Shown here piece by piece: positions 1-6,286 of a stretch of 8,046 nt of DNA; the first letter of the stretch is position 1; each line of letters opens with the position of its first letter. Position numbers and translations under genes: made by a program. The notes beneath the pieces were generated by a model. That model made no database searches, was not told the DNA's origin, and was given only the letters and a program-made list of their open reading frames with translations. The DNA comes from Promethearchaeota archaeon. GTDB lineage: Archaea; Asgardarchaeota; Lokiarchaeia; Sigynarchaeales; SOKP01. Location: assembly GCA_019057975.1 (NCBI GenBank), contig JAHLWJ010000197.1, forward strand, positions 1-8,046, read 5' to 3'.

Positions 1-1
1 A

Positions 2-559
2 AATATGGATCATCTTGAAGATCGAAATAATTGGGACTACGTTTATAACAAGGAGGAAATTCTCAATTTAGCGGGAAACAAGTATAGGCAAAATCGAAGA
101 TGGCTTCAAAAATTCCTTAACAATTATGATTATGATTTTAAAGTAATAACAGGAGATCTCGTGGAAAAATGCAAAGAGCTCCAATTAGAATGGTGTATAA
201 TAAGAGCTTGCACTGAGGATGAAAGTCTAGAAGCTGAACAAGAGGCTATATATGAAGCTTTAGATAATTTTGAAGCACTTGGTTTTAGTGGGGGTTTACT
301 CTGTGTCGAAGATAAATGTGCTGCTTATTCATTTGGTGAAATGTTAAATGATGGAACTTTAGTGATTCATATTGAGAAAGCTCATGCGGAATACGAGGGT
401 GCTTATCAGGCAATCAATAACTTCTTTTTAAAAAGCTGCTATGAAGATGCCATTTATGTTAATAGAGAACAAGATCTGGGAATAGAGGGTTTAAGAAGAG
501 CAAAAGAGTCATATAAGCCAATTAATATGATAAAAAAGAGTATTATATTTAAAACCTAA
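2..559 (+). CDS. DUF2156 family protein (GNAT-fold, phosphatidylglycerol lysyltransferase C-terminal-like), 5'-truncated by window edge
   Basis: This is the C-terminal part of a DUF2156 protein. Visible family signatures, numbered from the ATG at base 5, are WDYVY (10-14), a basic KYRQNRRWLQKF block (26-37), an LGFSGG turn (92-97), HIEKAH followed by EGAYQAINNFF (122-141), and the diagnostic YVNREQDLGIEGLRRAKESY (151-170). Full DUF2156 proteins are usually near 300 residues. Here WDYVY, normally mid-protein, sits only ten residues in, and the frame is open to the window edge, so the ATG at 5 is probably internal. The family shares the acyltransferase-like fold of the MprF C-terminal domain, which uses aminoacyl-tRNA to modify lipids, but the substrate of stand-alone archaeal members is unknown. 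No transmembrane segment is present, so this part is cytosolic. Family assignment is confident; activity is not. Confidence 0.85.
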   Translation, partial: NMDHLEDRNNWDYVYNKEEILNLAGNKYRQNRRWLQKFLNNYDYDFKVITGDLVEKCKELQLEWCIIRACTEDESLEAEQEAIYEALDNFEALGFSGGLLCVEDKCAAYSFGEMLNDGTLVIHIEKAHAEYEGAYQAINNFFLKSCYEDAIYVNREQDLGIEGLRRAKESYKPINMIKKSIIFKT

Positions 560-588
560 ATTATATTTTAAAGATATTAAAGATTAGC

Positions 589-629
589 AATTTTAATAAA
601 AATTCGCGTAGATTTATATTATTAAAATT
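589..629. repeat. 11-bp perfect inverted repeat, 19-base spacer
   Basis: AATTTTAATAA at 589-599 is matched exactly by its reverse complement TTATTAAAATT at 619-629. The spacer carries a CGCG island (604-607) that stands out in this AT-only gap. It lies 30 bases after the DUF2156 stop and 41 bases before the HerA ATG, just upstream of the TATA-like box at 641. It could be an operator for the HerA gene or an A-U hairpin at the end of the upstream transcript. Chance is possible because the arms are pure A/T. Confidence 0.45.
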
Positions 630-640
630 TCTAAGATCAT

Positions 641-654
641 TATAACTTATATTA
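641..654 (+). promoter_or_regulatory. TATA-like box for the HerA-like gene
   Basis: TATAACTTATATTA is the best TATA-like stretch before the HerA-like gene. Its first half is centred about 26 bases before the ATG at 670, the archaeal TATA-to-transcription-start distance, so a leaderless mRNA beginning at or next to that ATG is plausible. No Shine-Dalgarno sequence precedes either candidate start. The call is weak because the whole gap is AT-rich. Confidence 0.35.
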
Positions 655-669
655 ATTTATGTGGTACTA

Positions 670-2328
670 ATGTCAGAAGAAGGCACACAAGAAGAAAAAC
701 CTATAGGTAGACTTACGGGTAAAACGACAACTCATACGGTTACTGTTGTACTGGAAGGCGCTTCAGTTGAAAGGAATAATTATTTGGTGATTTATGGTGA
801 AAAAGATGAAGAAGGGAACAAATCATATTATGTACTATACATTAGCGATATGTGGACTGATGAGAAGGGACGGATGGCAAAATTATCTGTATTAGGAGAA
901 AGGCCAACAAGACCTTTTGAAATTGGTTCGGATATCTTCATGGCAAAAGAAGAACAAATTGCAAAAATTTTAGGAATCTTTAATCCACCAGAAGAATCTC
1001 TCTCTTTAGGTAAACTTATTGGTTACCCTTATGAAGTATATTTATTAATCAAAAATTTTGGTAGAATTTTCATTACTGGAAAATCTGGCTCAGGAAAATC
1101 CTATACTATGGGTGTATTATGTGAAGAATTTCTTAAGAAAGGTGTTCCTGTTGTAATTTTAGATAGACACGGAGAATACGGCAGTTTAAAGGTTGCTGGA
1201 GAGGATCTTCCAGAAGGAGAAAGCGAATTTGTTGATAGGATAATTGAGTTTTCTGATTTGAAAAAAAATAAAGGTGGTGATATTGATATCGAGTACTTAT
1301 TTTCGTTGAGCTCTGCAGATATTGTTTCTCCCAACCTTTGTACTATCGTGAATTTAAATGGTTTGGCATTAGAAGTTCAAGAAACTATTGCGGGTAAGTT
1401 GCTGAAGAAATTATATGAATCAAGTACAACAAGAAAAATTCCTCCGTTTTACTTGTTTTTAGATGAGGCTCATTTATTTGCTGGAAAAAAACAAACAGAA
1501 ACATGTGAAGTTGTAAAATTATTTGCTCAAGAAGGGAGGAAGTTCGGGGCTAATATAGTAATCGGGACTCAGCGCCCTCAGTTATTAGATACAACCATTC
1601 GAGCGCAAGCAGGAACTTGGGTTGTTCACAACCTTTCTGATATCAGAGATATAGGAATTACTATTTCGAGTGCTGAAGATTTAAGTAATGAAAATAAATC
1701 AGATATATCTGGATTGGATAAAGGAGAAGCTATAATTTGTGGAGAAGCTGTGAAGGGAATTCCTCTCTTTGTGAAAATAAGATCAAGGAGAACAAAGCAT
1801 GGAGGTGTGAGCTTTAATCCACTGGATTTCCTTTCAGGGAGTAGTGTAGATGAACTACAGAAGCGAAAAGAGAGAATCTTAGGTGGAAAATCTGCGGATG
1901 AATTAGAAATAGGCAAATCAATGTATCAAGAAATGATGGAACCAAAAAAAGCTGGAGATTACTTAGATGAAATAGCCGCTTTAAAAGTAAGGATTAAAGA
2001 TTTAGAGGATGAAGTATCAAGACTTAAAGAAAAAGTAGCTGATGTAAAAGAGGGAAAGAATATTCCCTTAATTGCTACTGATGAAGTTGTTGAAGAATTA
2101 CAAACTGAAATCGAAGTATGGAAAGAAAAGTATAATTATCTCAAGGAGATGGCAGAGAAAGGGGAAGGAGATATGATTCCGTTAACGAAAGATACTGAAG
2201 AATTGCTAGAATTAAATAATAGAGCAATTGAACTTGAAGCACAGGTTAAGAAATTTAAATCTAAATACGACGATGCTATAATCTTAGCTGAAAAATCCAT
2301 TGCAGAATTAAAAAAGACACGAAAATAA
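670..2328 (+). CDS. HerA-like hexameric ATPase / DNA translocase with long C-terminal coiled coil
   Basis: This is a HerA/FtsK-superfamily P-loop ATPase. Residues are numbered from an in-frame GTG at 661. A beta-rich N-terminal HAS-barrel-like region (about 15-100) is followed by Walker A GKSGSGKS (140-147), the HerA-typical LDRHGEY (167-173), Walker B YLFLDEAH (264-271, D268 E269), the GTQRP sensor region (302-306), and TTIRAQAGTWVVHNL with candidate arginine finger R314. From about 434 to 555 the chain is highly charged and heptad-like, predicting a broken coiled coil with breaks near 464-475 and 500-515. I prefer the ATG at 670 because the TATA-like box lies 26 bases before it; the GTG would add only three residues. 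Archaeal HerA works with the NurA nuclease in DNA end resection, but no nurA is in view, so this may be a paralogue with another partner. The ATPase class is confident; the exact role is not. Confidence 0.9.
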   Translation: MSEEGTQEEKPIGRLTGKTTTHTVTVVLEGASVERNNYLVIYGEKDEEGNKSYYVLYISDMWTDEKGRMAKLSVLGERPTRPFEIGSDIFMAKEEQIAKILGIFNPPEESLSLGKLIGYPYEVYLLIKNFGRIFITGKSGSGKSYTMGVLCEEFLKKGVPVVILDRHGEYGSLKVAGEDLPEGESEFVDRIIEFSDLKKNKGGDIDIEYLFSLSSADIVSPNLCTIVNLNGLALEVQETIAGKLLKKLYESSTTRKIPPFYLFLDEAHLFAGKKQTETCEVVKLFAQEGRKFGANIVIGTQRPQLLDTTIRAQAGTWVVHNLSDIRDIGITISSAEDLSNENKSDISGLDKGEAIICGEAVKGIPLFVKIRSRRTKHGGVSFNPLDFLSGSSVDELQKRKERILGGKSADELEIGKSMYQEMMEPKKAGDYLDEIAALKVRIKDLEDEVSRLKEKVADVKEGKNIPLIATDEVVEELQTEIEVWKEKYNYLKEMAEKGEGDMIPLTKDTEELLELNNRAIELEAQVKKFKSKYDDAIILAEKSIAELKKTRK

Positions 2329-2332
2329 TGAA

Positions 2333-2348
2333 TTTTTTAAATTTTTTT
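2333..2348 (+). terminator. T-run terminator after the HerA-like gene
   Basis: Two T runs, of six (2333-2338) and seven (2342-2348), begin five bases after the stop codon. Archaeal RNA polymerase commonly terminates at such U tracts without a hairpin. A further T6 follows the palindrome, at 2405-2410. Confidence 0.55.
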
Positions 2349-2382
2349 CGAATTAAAACTTATTTTATAATAACTTAAAAAC

Positions 2383-2398
2383 TCAATATATATATTGA
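2383..2398. promoter_or_regulatory. Perfect 16-bp palindrome, candidate operator upstream of the M42 peptidase
   Basis: TCAATATATATATTGA reads identically on both strands. It lies 61 bases before the M42 start and 55 bases after the HerA stop. A dimeric winged-helix or Lrp/ArsR-like regulator could bind here, and its core could also act as a TATA element. Together with the T6 run at 2405 it could instead be a weak A-U terminator hairpin. The G/C-bearing ends (TCAA/TTGA) make it more than a simple AT dinucleotide repeat. Confidence 0.4.
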
Positions 2399-2458
2399 AT
2401 AAGGTTTTTTCTTTATATCATATTGGTTTCTCGATAATTATTTCAAATAAGATTAATC

Positions 2459-3547
2459 ATGAAAAATGAAACATTAAATACTGAAAGCATCAAAGAACTT
2501 CAACAGAAGTTATCATCATTAATAGGGGTCTCTGGTCATGAAGAAGATGTGAGCAACTTTATTCTAAATGAAATTGAAACTCAAGAGTTAGCTGATAAGG
2601 TATGGATAGATTCTTTGGGAAATGTTCTTGCTATTAAAGAGGGAAATAATAAAGATAATAGAATATTATTGGATGCTCATATTGATGAGATTGGCTTTAT
2701 GATCTCCCATATAGAGAAAAAGGGATTCTTAAGATTTGTGCTAATAGGAGGTTTCGATACTAGAATTCTTTTAGGGCAATCTGTTTTTTTAAAATCTAAT
2801 ACAGGGAAAATTTTTCATGGAATAATAGGATCAAAACCACCTCATCTTACATCACTAGAAGAACGAAAAAAGCAGGTCGAAGTTTCTAATATGTATATTG
2901 ATATAGGATTAGTATCAGAAGAACAAGTACAAGATAACAATATTTCTATTGGAACAACGGGCACTCTATTTTCTCCCTTTGAAGAGTTTCCAAACGGAAT
3001 GATTAGAGGTAAGGCTTTTGATGATCGTACTGGTTGTAATGTTCTTCTCCAAATCATGAAGCTATTAAAGGAAAGTGAGCAATATGATGACACTGTTCTT
3101 TTTAACTTTGCAGTACAAGAGGAAATTGGTGGTAGAGGCGCAGAGACAGGAGCTTATACTTTGAAGCCTACTATAGCATTAGCAATCGAAAATACAACCG
3201 CAGGAGATATGCCAGGTATTAGAGAAGCAGAGAATCCAGTTAGCATTGGTAATGGCCCCGCTATAACCGTTGCGGATAGAAATCTTATCTCACATCCCAA
3301 GATAAACAATAGGCTTATAAAGAATGCGGAAATCGAGAACATTAAATATCAAATTAAAAAACCTCTTTATGGTGGAACTGATGCTGGAAGAATCCATGTT
3401 TCTAGAAGAGGAGTACCTAGTTCAGTTGTATCAGTTCCGTGTAGATATATTCATTCTCCTACATCATTATTAAAACTTAAAGATCTTCATGAAACAATAC
3501 GATTAGTTGATGCATTTCTAAGAAATCCAGCTAATATTACTCAATAA
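2459..3547 (+). CDS. M42 family metallo-aminopeptidase (TET / FrvX / glutamyl aminopeptidase-like)
   Basis: The protein is a full-length (362-residue) co-catalytic metal aminopeptidase of family M42, which trims peptides released by proteolysis; archaeal members often form dodecameric TET shells in the cytosol. Metal and catalytic positions are all visible: H74 in AHIDEIG, bridging D188 in KAFDDRTG, general base E221 and ligand E222 in VQEEIGGRG, E244 in ALAIENTTAGD, GGTDAG (305-310), and H332 in CRYIHSP. Residue 244 is Glu where the classical TET enzymes, as I recall them, have Asp. The smaller dimerisation/PDZ-like domain occupies roughly 80-170. There is no signal peptide, and the first ATG fits family length. 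No Shine-Dalgarno sequence is present; a palindrome sits 61 bases upstream. Its 3' end overlaps the opposing transporter gene by 11 bases. Family is confident; residue preference cannot be read from sequence. Confidence 0.94.
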   Translation: MKNETLNTESIKELQQKLSSLIGVSGHEEDVSNFILNEIETQELADKVWIDSLGNVLAIKEGNNKDNRILLDAHIDEIGFMISHIEKKGFLRFVLIGGFDTRILLGQSVFLKSNTGKIFHGIIGSKPPHLTSLEERKKQVEVSNMYIDIGLVSEEQVQDNNISIGTTGTLFSPFEEFPNGMIRGKAFDDRTGCNVLLQIMKLLKESEQYDDTVLFNFAVQEEIGGRGAETGAYTLKPTIALAIENTTAGDMPGIREAENPVSIGNGPAITVADRNLISHPKINNRLIKNAEIENIKYQIKKPLYGGTDAGRIHVSRRGVPSSVVSVPCRYIHSPTSLLKLKDLHETIRLVDAFLRNPANITQ

Positions 3548-4988
3548 TAAGTTCTTCTTTCTCAGTTTGATGATTAAAAAAGGAAATATCTTTTATTTTA
3601 ATTTTTTTAATAACTAAATAAGACATTAAGTAGAAAAAGCCCATAAGAACCCAGATCAATACCAGGACTGTTGCGTTTCTCTCATTTGCTCCTGAGAGTA
3701 GGAAACCTACAATAAGTGATGCAAAAGCAGGTCCTAATGATCTTACGAATGATGCCAGTCCATAATATGAACCAGAGATCTTTGACATTGCAATGTCAAT
3801 ATCAGGTTCTTCTGAATTTTCTGCCGCTTCATGGACGAGTGCTGCGGTCAATGGAATTGAAAACAGTGGAATCGAATACATAGACCCTAAGACAGTACTC
3901 CATGTAATGATATATAATGCATATTGTATTCCAAATGGAAGGAATGCTATTAAGAAGAATGAACCCATAAATGACGCAATTATTGCTAAAATCATAGCAT
4001 TAGAATATGATTTAAGGATATGGTTCCTTTTTCGCATTTTGATCCAAAATAAATACCACGCGAATTTGCCAAATACTGAGATTAAGGGGTAGGTTAAAAA
4101 TGCAATGCCAGTAAATTTCAGTACGGAATTCTGGAAAGGCAAGACAAGAAGCCCTAAAGTTTTTCCTGCAAGACCACCAAAAAATCCAGCAATTACTATA
4201 TATCGAAAACTTACGTTCTTTGCAGGTGTTGCCATTTGACGGAACCTACCGGTAACAGTGATCTTTTCCCTATGGTAATCACCATTTAGATCATGAAAAC
4301 TCTCATCTACAGAGAAAAAGATTAATAATACCGAAATTAAACCAAATATTGCGAACACAGTTCCTATTATTGGTATAAAAGTGGTAATGATTTTTCCAGA
4401 TTCGGTCCACCAATAAGGATTTTCAGGATCTCCAAGTAGGCTCTGAACAATCGACGGTAACATTAAAGCTACAACTGATGCTATTATCGAGAATGCTGAC
4501 CTTACTGAAGCTACTGATTCTCTATTTTTTAGAGTTTGTGATTGTTCGGGTAACATTGAAATATAAACATTAAATAGAAGAGATCTTGAGATAGATCTTA
4601 TTAAAATTATAACCCAAAAATAGATTGCTGTTGGTAAAAATAATGTATTACCATTTGGACATTTCCAAGGTGGAAGCCAGATAATGATGGTTGTTATAAA
4701 CCATATTGGTAAGCCAATTAGAAGGAAAGGGCGTCGCTTACCTAATTTTCCTGGTTTTTTATTATCAATAATAACACCAAAAATTATGGCAAAAAACGCA
4801 CTTACAAGAAGTTGCGTGGATACACCTATGGAAACAAGTATGATGTCTAAATTGATTGTAAATACATAATATTGGAAGATATAAACCCCCGTGAACATGT
4901 TTGCTAATGACATGCCTAAATCCCCCATAGAATATCCGAATAATCGTTTTCCTTTTAATTCTCGTGGGACGGGTAAAGTCTCTTCCAT
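3537..4988 (-). CDS. MFS transporter, diverged GPH (MelB-like) sugar:cation symporter family
   Basis: This is a 483-residue integral membrane protein with about twelve hydrophobic segments and a cytoplasmic tail. The GPH/MFS_2 layout is recognisable: GYSMGDLGMSLAN at 18-30 in the first helix, FQYYVF (38-43), and the loop 2-3 motif GVIIDNKKPGKLGKRRPFLL (71-90), equivalent to the family pattern ending in GKxRPxLL. A second signature follows the fourth helix (SMLPEQSQTLKNRESVAS, 144-161). The usual family pattern WDAxxDPxxG in helix 2 reads VSAFFAIIFG (62-71), so both acidic cation-site residues are missing. Members normally import glycosides or related solutes with Na+ or H+; substrate and coupling are unclear here. 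The start gives family length, and no Shine-Dalgarno is seen. The gene appears to be transcribed alone from the 240-base upstream gap, and it converges on the M42 gene. Confidence 0.85.
   Translation of the reverse strand: MEETLPVPRELKGKRLFGYSMGDLGMSLANMFTGVYIFQYYVFTINLDIILVSIGVSTQLLVSAFFAIIFGVIIDNKKPGKLGKRRPFLLIGLPIWFITTIIIWLPPWKCPNGNTLFLPTAIYFWVIILIRSISRSLLFNVYISMLPEQSQTLKNRESVASVRSAFSIIASVVALMLPSIVQSLLGDPENPYWWTESGKIITTFIPIIGTVFAIFGLISVLLIFFSVDESFHDLNGDYHREKITVTGRFRQMATPAKNVSFRYIVIAGFFGGLAGKTLGLLVLPFQNSVLKFTGIAFLTYPLISVFGKFAWYLFWIKMRKRNHILKSYSNAMILAIIASFMGSFFLIAFLPFGIQYALYIITWSTVLGSMYSIPLFSIPLTAALVHEAAENSEEPDIDIAMSKISGSYYGLASFVRSLGPAFASLIVGFLLSGANERNATVLVLIWVLMGFFYLMSYLVIKKIKIKDISFFNHQTEKEELIIE
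3591..3608 (+). terminator. T-rich terminator for the M42 gene, inside the opposing transporter gene
   Basis: TTTTATTTTA followed by a seven-T run (3602-3608) begins 44 bases past the M42 stop on the + strand. It lies antisense to the lysine/isoleucine-rich transporter C-terminus (codons for KKIKIK), so codon content explains part of it. If it is used, the two convergent transcripts overlap by about 60-70 bases. Confidence 0.35.
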
Positions 4989-5112
4989 AGTTCATCAAAA
5001 AACAAAATTCATTATTTTGAAAATTAAAGAGAATAGAAATATTTTACGTTAATAATTTACTATTATGTGTAAAAGACTAATTTCAATTCACTCAATCATT
5101 TTTTTTATATCT

Positions 5113-5126
5113 GCAAGCTTAAAAAC
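5113..5126 (+). promoter_or_regulatory. BRE/TATA-like promoter element pointing along + strand
   Basis: GCAAGCTTAAAAAC resembles a purine-rich TFB recognition element followed by a TATA box. The archaeal spacing of about 26 bases puts transcription start near 5148, exactly where the two hairpins begin. Both flanking genes lie on the minus strand, so this would be an orphan promoter. AT-rich chance matches are common. Confidence 0.35.
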
Positions 5127-5148
5127 TAAATATACTCATTGTTTATAA

Positions 5149-5194
5149 TGCTTTGGGAAAGCAAAATCAGTAATCTCTTTTCCCTACTTACTGA
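5149..5194 (+). ncRNA. Candidate two-hairpin structured RNA (or operator pair)
   Basis: Two inverted repeats lie side by side. The first is TGCTTT-GGG-AAAGCA (5149-5163), six pairs with a three-base loop. The second is TCAGTAA (5167-5173) with TTACTGA (5188-5194), seven pairs around a 14-base pyrimidine-rich loop. They start where the BRE/TATA-like element at 5113 would place transcription. T7 runs at 5255-5261 and 5266-5272 could end such an RNA, which would then be antisense to the 3' end of the amidotransferase-like gene. On the minus strand the same hairpins lie upstream of possible transporter promoters, so they could instead be operators. Strand and function are inference. Confidence 0.3.
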
Positions 5195-5208
5195 GTTCAA
5201 TAATGATT

Positions 5209-5216
5209 AAAAAAAA
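5209..5216 (-). terminator. T8 terminator of the amidotransferase-like gene (minus strand)
   Basis: Eight A residues on the + strand give a U8 tract on the minus-strand transcript, 13 bases past the stop codon of the gene ending at 5229. This is typical of a hairpin-independent archaeal terminator. Confidence 0.5.
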
Positions 5217-5228
5217 TTGAGAGGAAAT

Positions 5229-6110
5229 TTATTTTTCTTCCTTTTCCTTTTTCCTTTTTTTGATCTTTTTTTGTTGTTCTACTATAACGTTACTGATGAA
5301 TTGTGTTGTAGAATATGCAGATTCAGCTTCTCCAAGTGTTAATCCGTCGAGTTCATCTTTCATTTCTTCTGCCTCTTCATCCGAAAAGGCCATTTCAGAT
5401 TGAATGTATTCTTTAGCACTCATTTTATGCCGATCAGTTCTTAATTCAGCACGTTGGAGATAGTAATGACTTGTCATATGGAGTACAGTACCTCCATCTC
5501 CAAATTCAAAAGTAATCACGATTGGGGCTTCTCCATATTTTTTCTCCATTTCTACACTAGTTACCAATATTTTAACTTTTTTCTTGTCAATGATTTCAAT
5601 GGGGTATGACGATGATTCAAGCCACCAAATAGGTTCTTCATTAGCTTTAAATAATCCCTCTAGAAATTTATTAGATTTATCAACTACTTGAACTGCTACG
5701 CAATCATCACCCGTGGGTCTTTGATTATATCTCACGACCTCGGGGAATATTTTTTCTAAAATATTCTGGAGAGCCCAATCTGTAGTAAAGAGGAAACCGC
5801 CTTTTTTAACGAATTCCTTAACTTTGGGTAAAGCATCGTCATATACATTTCCGGGGCAATTAATAATTAGAATTTGATCAGGATTCAATTCAATTTGACT
5901 AACTTCTTCTGGTTGGATCAGCACATAAGGAACATTAATCATATCTAACACAGTTTCTACCCTGTCATATGAACCTGTAACAATAATAATTGAGGAATCT
6001 TTGACTTTTTTTAAGATTTCTAAATCTATTGGACGTTCTTTAGCCATTCGCTTCTCTAAAATTTTTGAAGAAGCTTTATATGCCTGTTCCATTTTTTTAA
6101 AATCTCCCAC
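5229..6110 (-). CDS. Class I glutamine amidotransferase-like / ThuA-like fold protein, function unknown
   Basis: A 293-residue soluble protein whose core has the alternating beta/alpha pattern of the class I glutamine-amidotransferase-like fold. IIIVTG (41-46) is strand 1, ILIINCPG (80-87) carries C85 at the place of a nucleophile elbow, and VKKGGFLFTTDWAL (101-114) is the GG-turn strand typical of ThuA/DUF4159-like proteins. IWWLESSSYPI (161-171) and GDGGTVLHMTSHYYLQ (204-219, H211 and H215) are further likely conserved blocks. The C-terminal 40 residues end in a Lys/Glu-rich tail from 281. There is no signal peptide or membrane segment. The listed start is a GTG with only weak AAAGG eight bases before it. 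An ATG at 6092 (residue 7) has GGGAG eleven bases upstream and is a real alternative. I recall similar proteins in bacteria but know no function; catalysis by C85 is unproven. The gene diverges from the hydrolase at 6287. Confidence 0.65.
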   Translation of the reverse strand: MGDFKKMEQAYKASSKILEKRMAKERPIDLEILKKVKDSSIIIVTGSYDRVETVLDMINVPYVLIQPEEVSQIELNPDQILIINCPGNVYDDALPKVKEFVKKGGFLFTTDWALQNILEKIFPEVVRYNQRPTGDDCVAVQVVDKSNKFLEGLFKANEEPIWWLESSSYPIEIIDKKKVKILVTSVEMEKKYGEAPIVITFEFGDGGTVLHMTSHYYLQRAELRTDRHKMSAKEYIQSEMAFSDEEAEEMKDELDGLTLGEAESAYSTTQFISNVIVEQQKKIKKRKKEKEEK

Positions 6111-6286
6111 TATCTTAACCTTTTATTTTTGATTTATTCCAAATTATAGTTTTGAAGAATATGAAAATCAATATCTATAAACTTTTTCCCTTTGTTCTTA
6201 ATTTCAAAAAATTTAACATTAATAAATTCCAAAATCCAATTATTCAATATTAGCAGTATCAGTAAATTAATCTAAATTTGACAAAA
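6111..6286. promoter_or_regulatory. Divergent promoter region
   Basis: This 176-base gap must hold promoters for both flanking genes. On the minus strand CTATAATTT (about 6143-6151) lies about 26 bases before a start near 6119, giving a very short leader. On the plus strand the best candidate is AGTAAATTAAT (6260-6270), about 22 bases before the ATG at 6287. Neither is strong, and no Shine-Dalgarno sequence precedes the plus-strand start. Confidence 0.35.

Larger units (their letters stand above)
4989..5228. other. 240-base intergenic region upstream of the transporter
   Basis: No gene of convincing length fits here. On the minus strand it contains the terminator of the amidotransferase-like gene (5209-5216) and possible TATA elements for the transporter, for example GATATAAAA read on the minus strand at about 5104-5112. 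On the plus strand it holds a BRE/TATA-like element (5113-5126) followed by two hairpins (5149-5194). It is the longest non-coding gap in the window. Confidence 0.6.

Noticed and set aside
568..585. Short direct repeat TTAAAGAT twice, ten bases apart
   Set aside because: Eight-base matches are expected by chance in such AT-rich sequence, and no further copies are seen.
1101..1916. Minus-strand open frames of 77 and 96 codons inside the HerA-like gene
   Set aside because: They are antisense to the conserved ATPase motifs and have Ser/Pro/Leu-rich translations without family signatures, so they are shadows.
4765..4998. Minus-strand 77-codon open frame overlapping the transporter start
   Set aside because: It lies in another frame of the transporter N-terminus, which has clear family motifs; its Arg/His/Cys-rich translation looks like a frame shadow.
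5148..5210. 20-codon ORF (MLWESKISNLFSLLTEFNND) on the + strand at the predicted start of the orphan promoter
   Set aside because: It is too short to support as a gene and overlaps both hairpins, which give a simpler structural explanation. It could be revisited if a transcript is found.
5228..5273. Long pyrimidine/T-rich tract resembling a polypyrimidine element
   Set aside because: It is the complement of the Lys/Glu-rich C-terminal codons of the minus-strand gene. It may still terminate a + strand transcript, but its composition is explained by coding.
6257..6286. Second copy of TCAGTAA (6258-6264) and an imperfect inverted repeat GTAAATT...AAATTTGAC near the hydrolase start
   Set aside because: There is only one arm of the 5167 repeat and the inverted repeat needs a bulge; this is too weak to call a shared operator.
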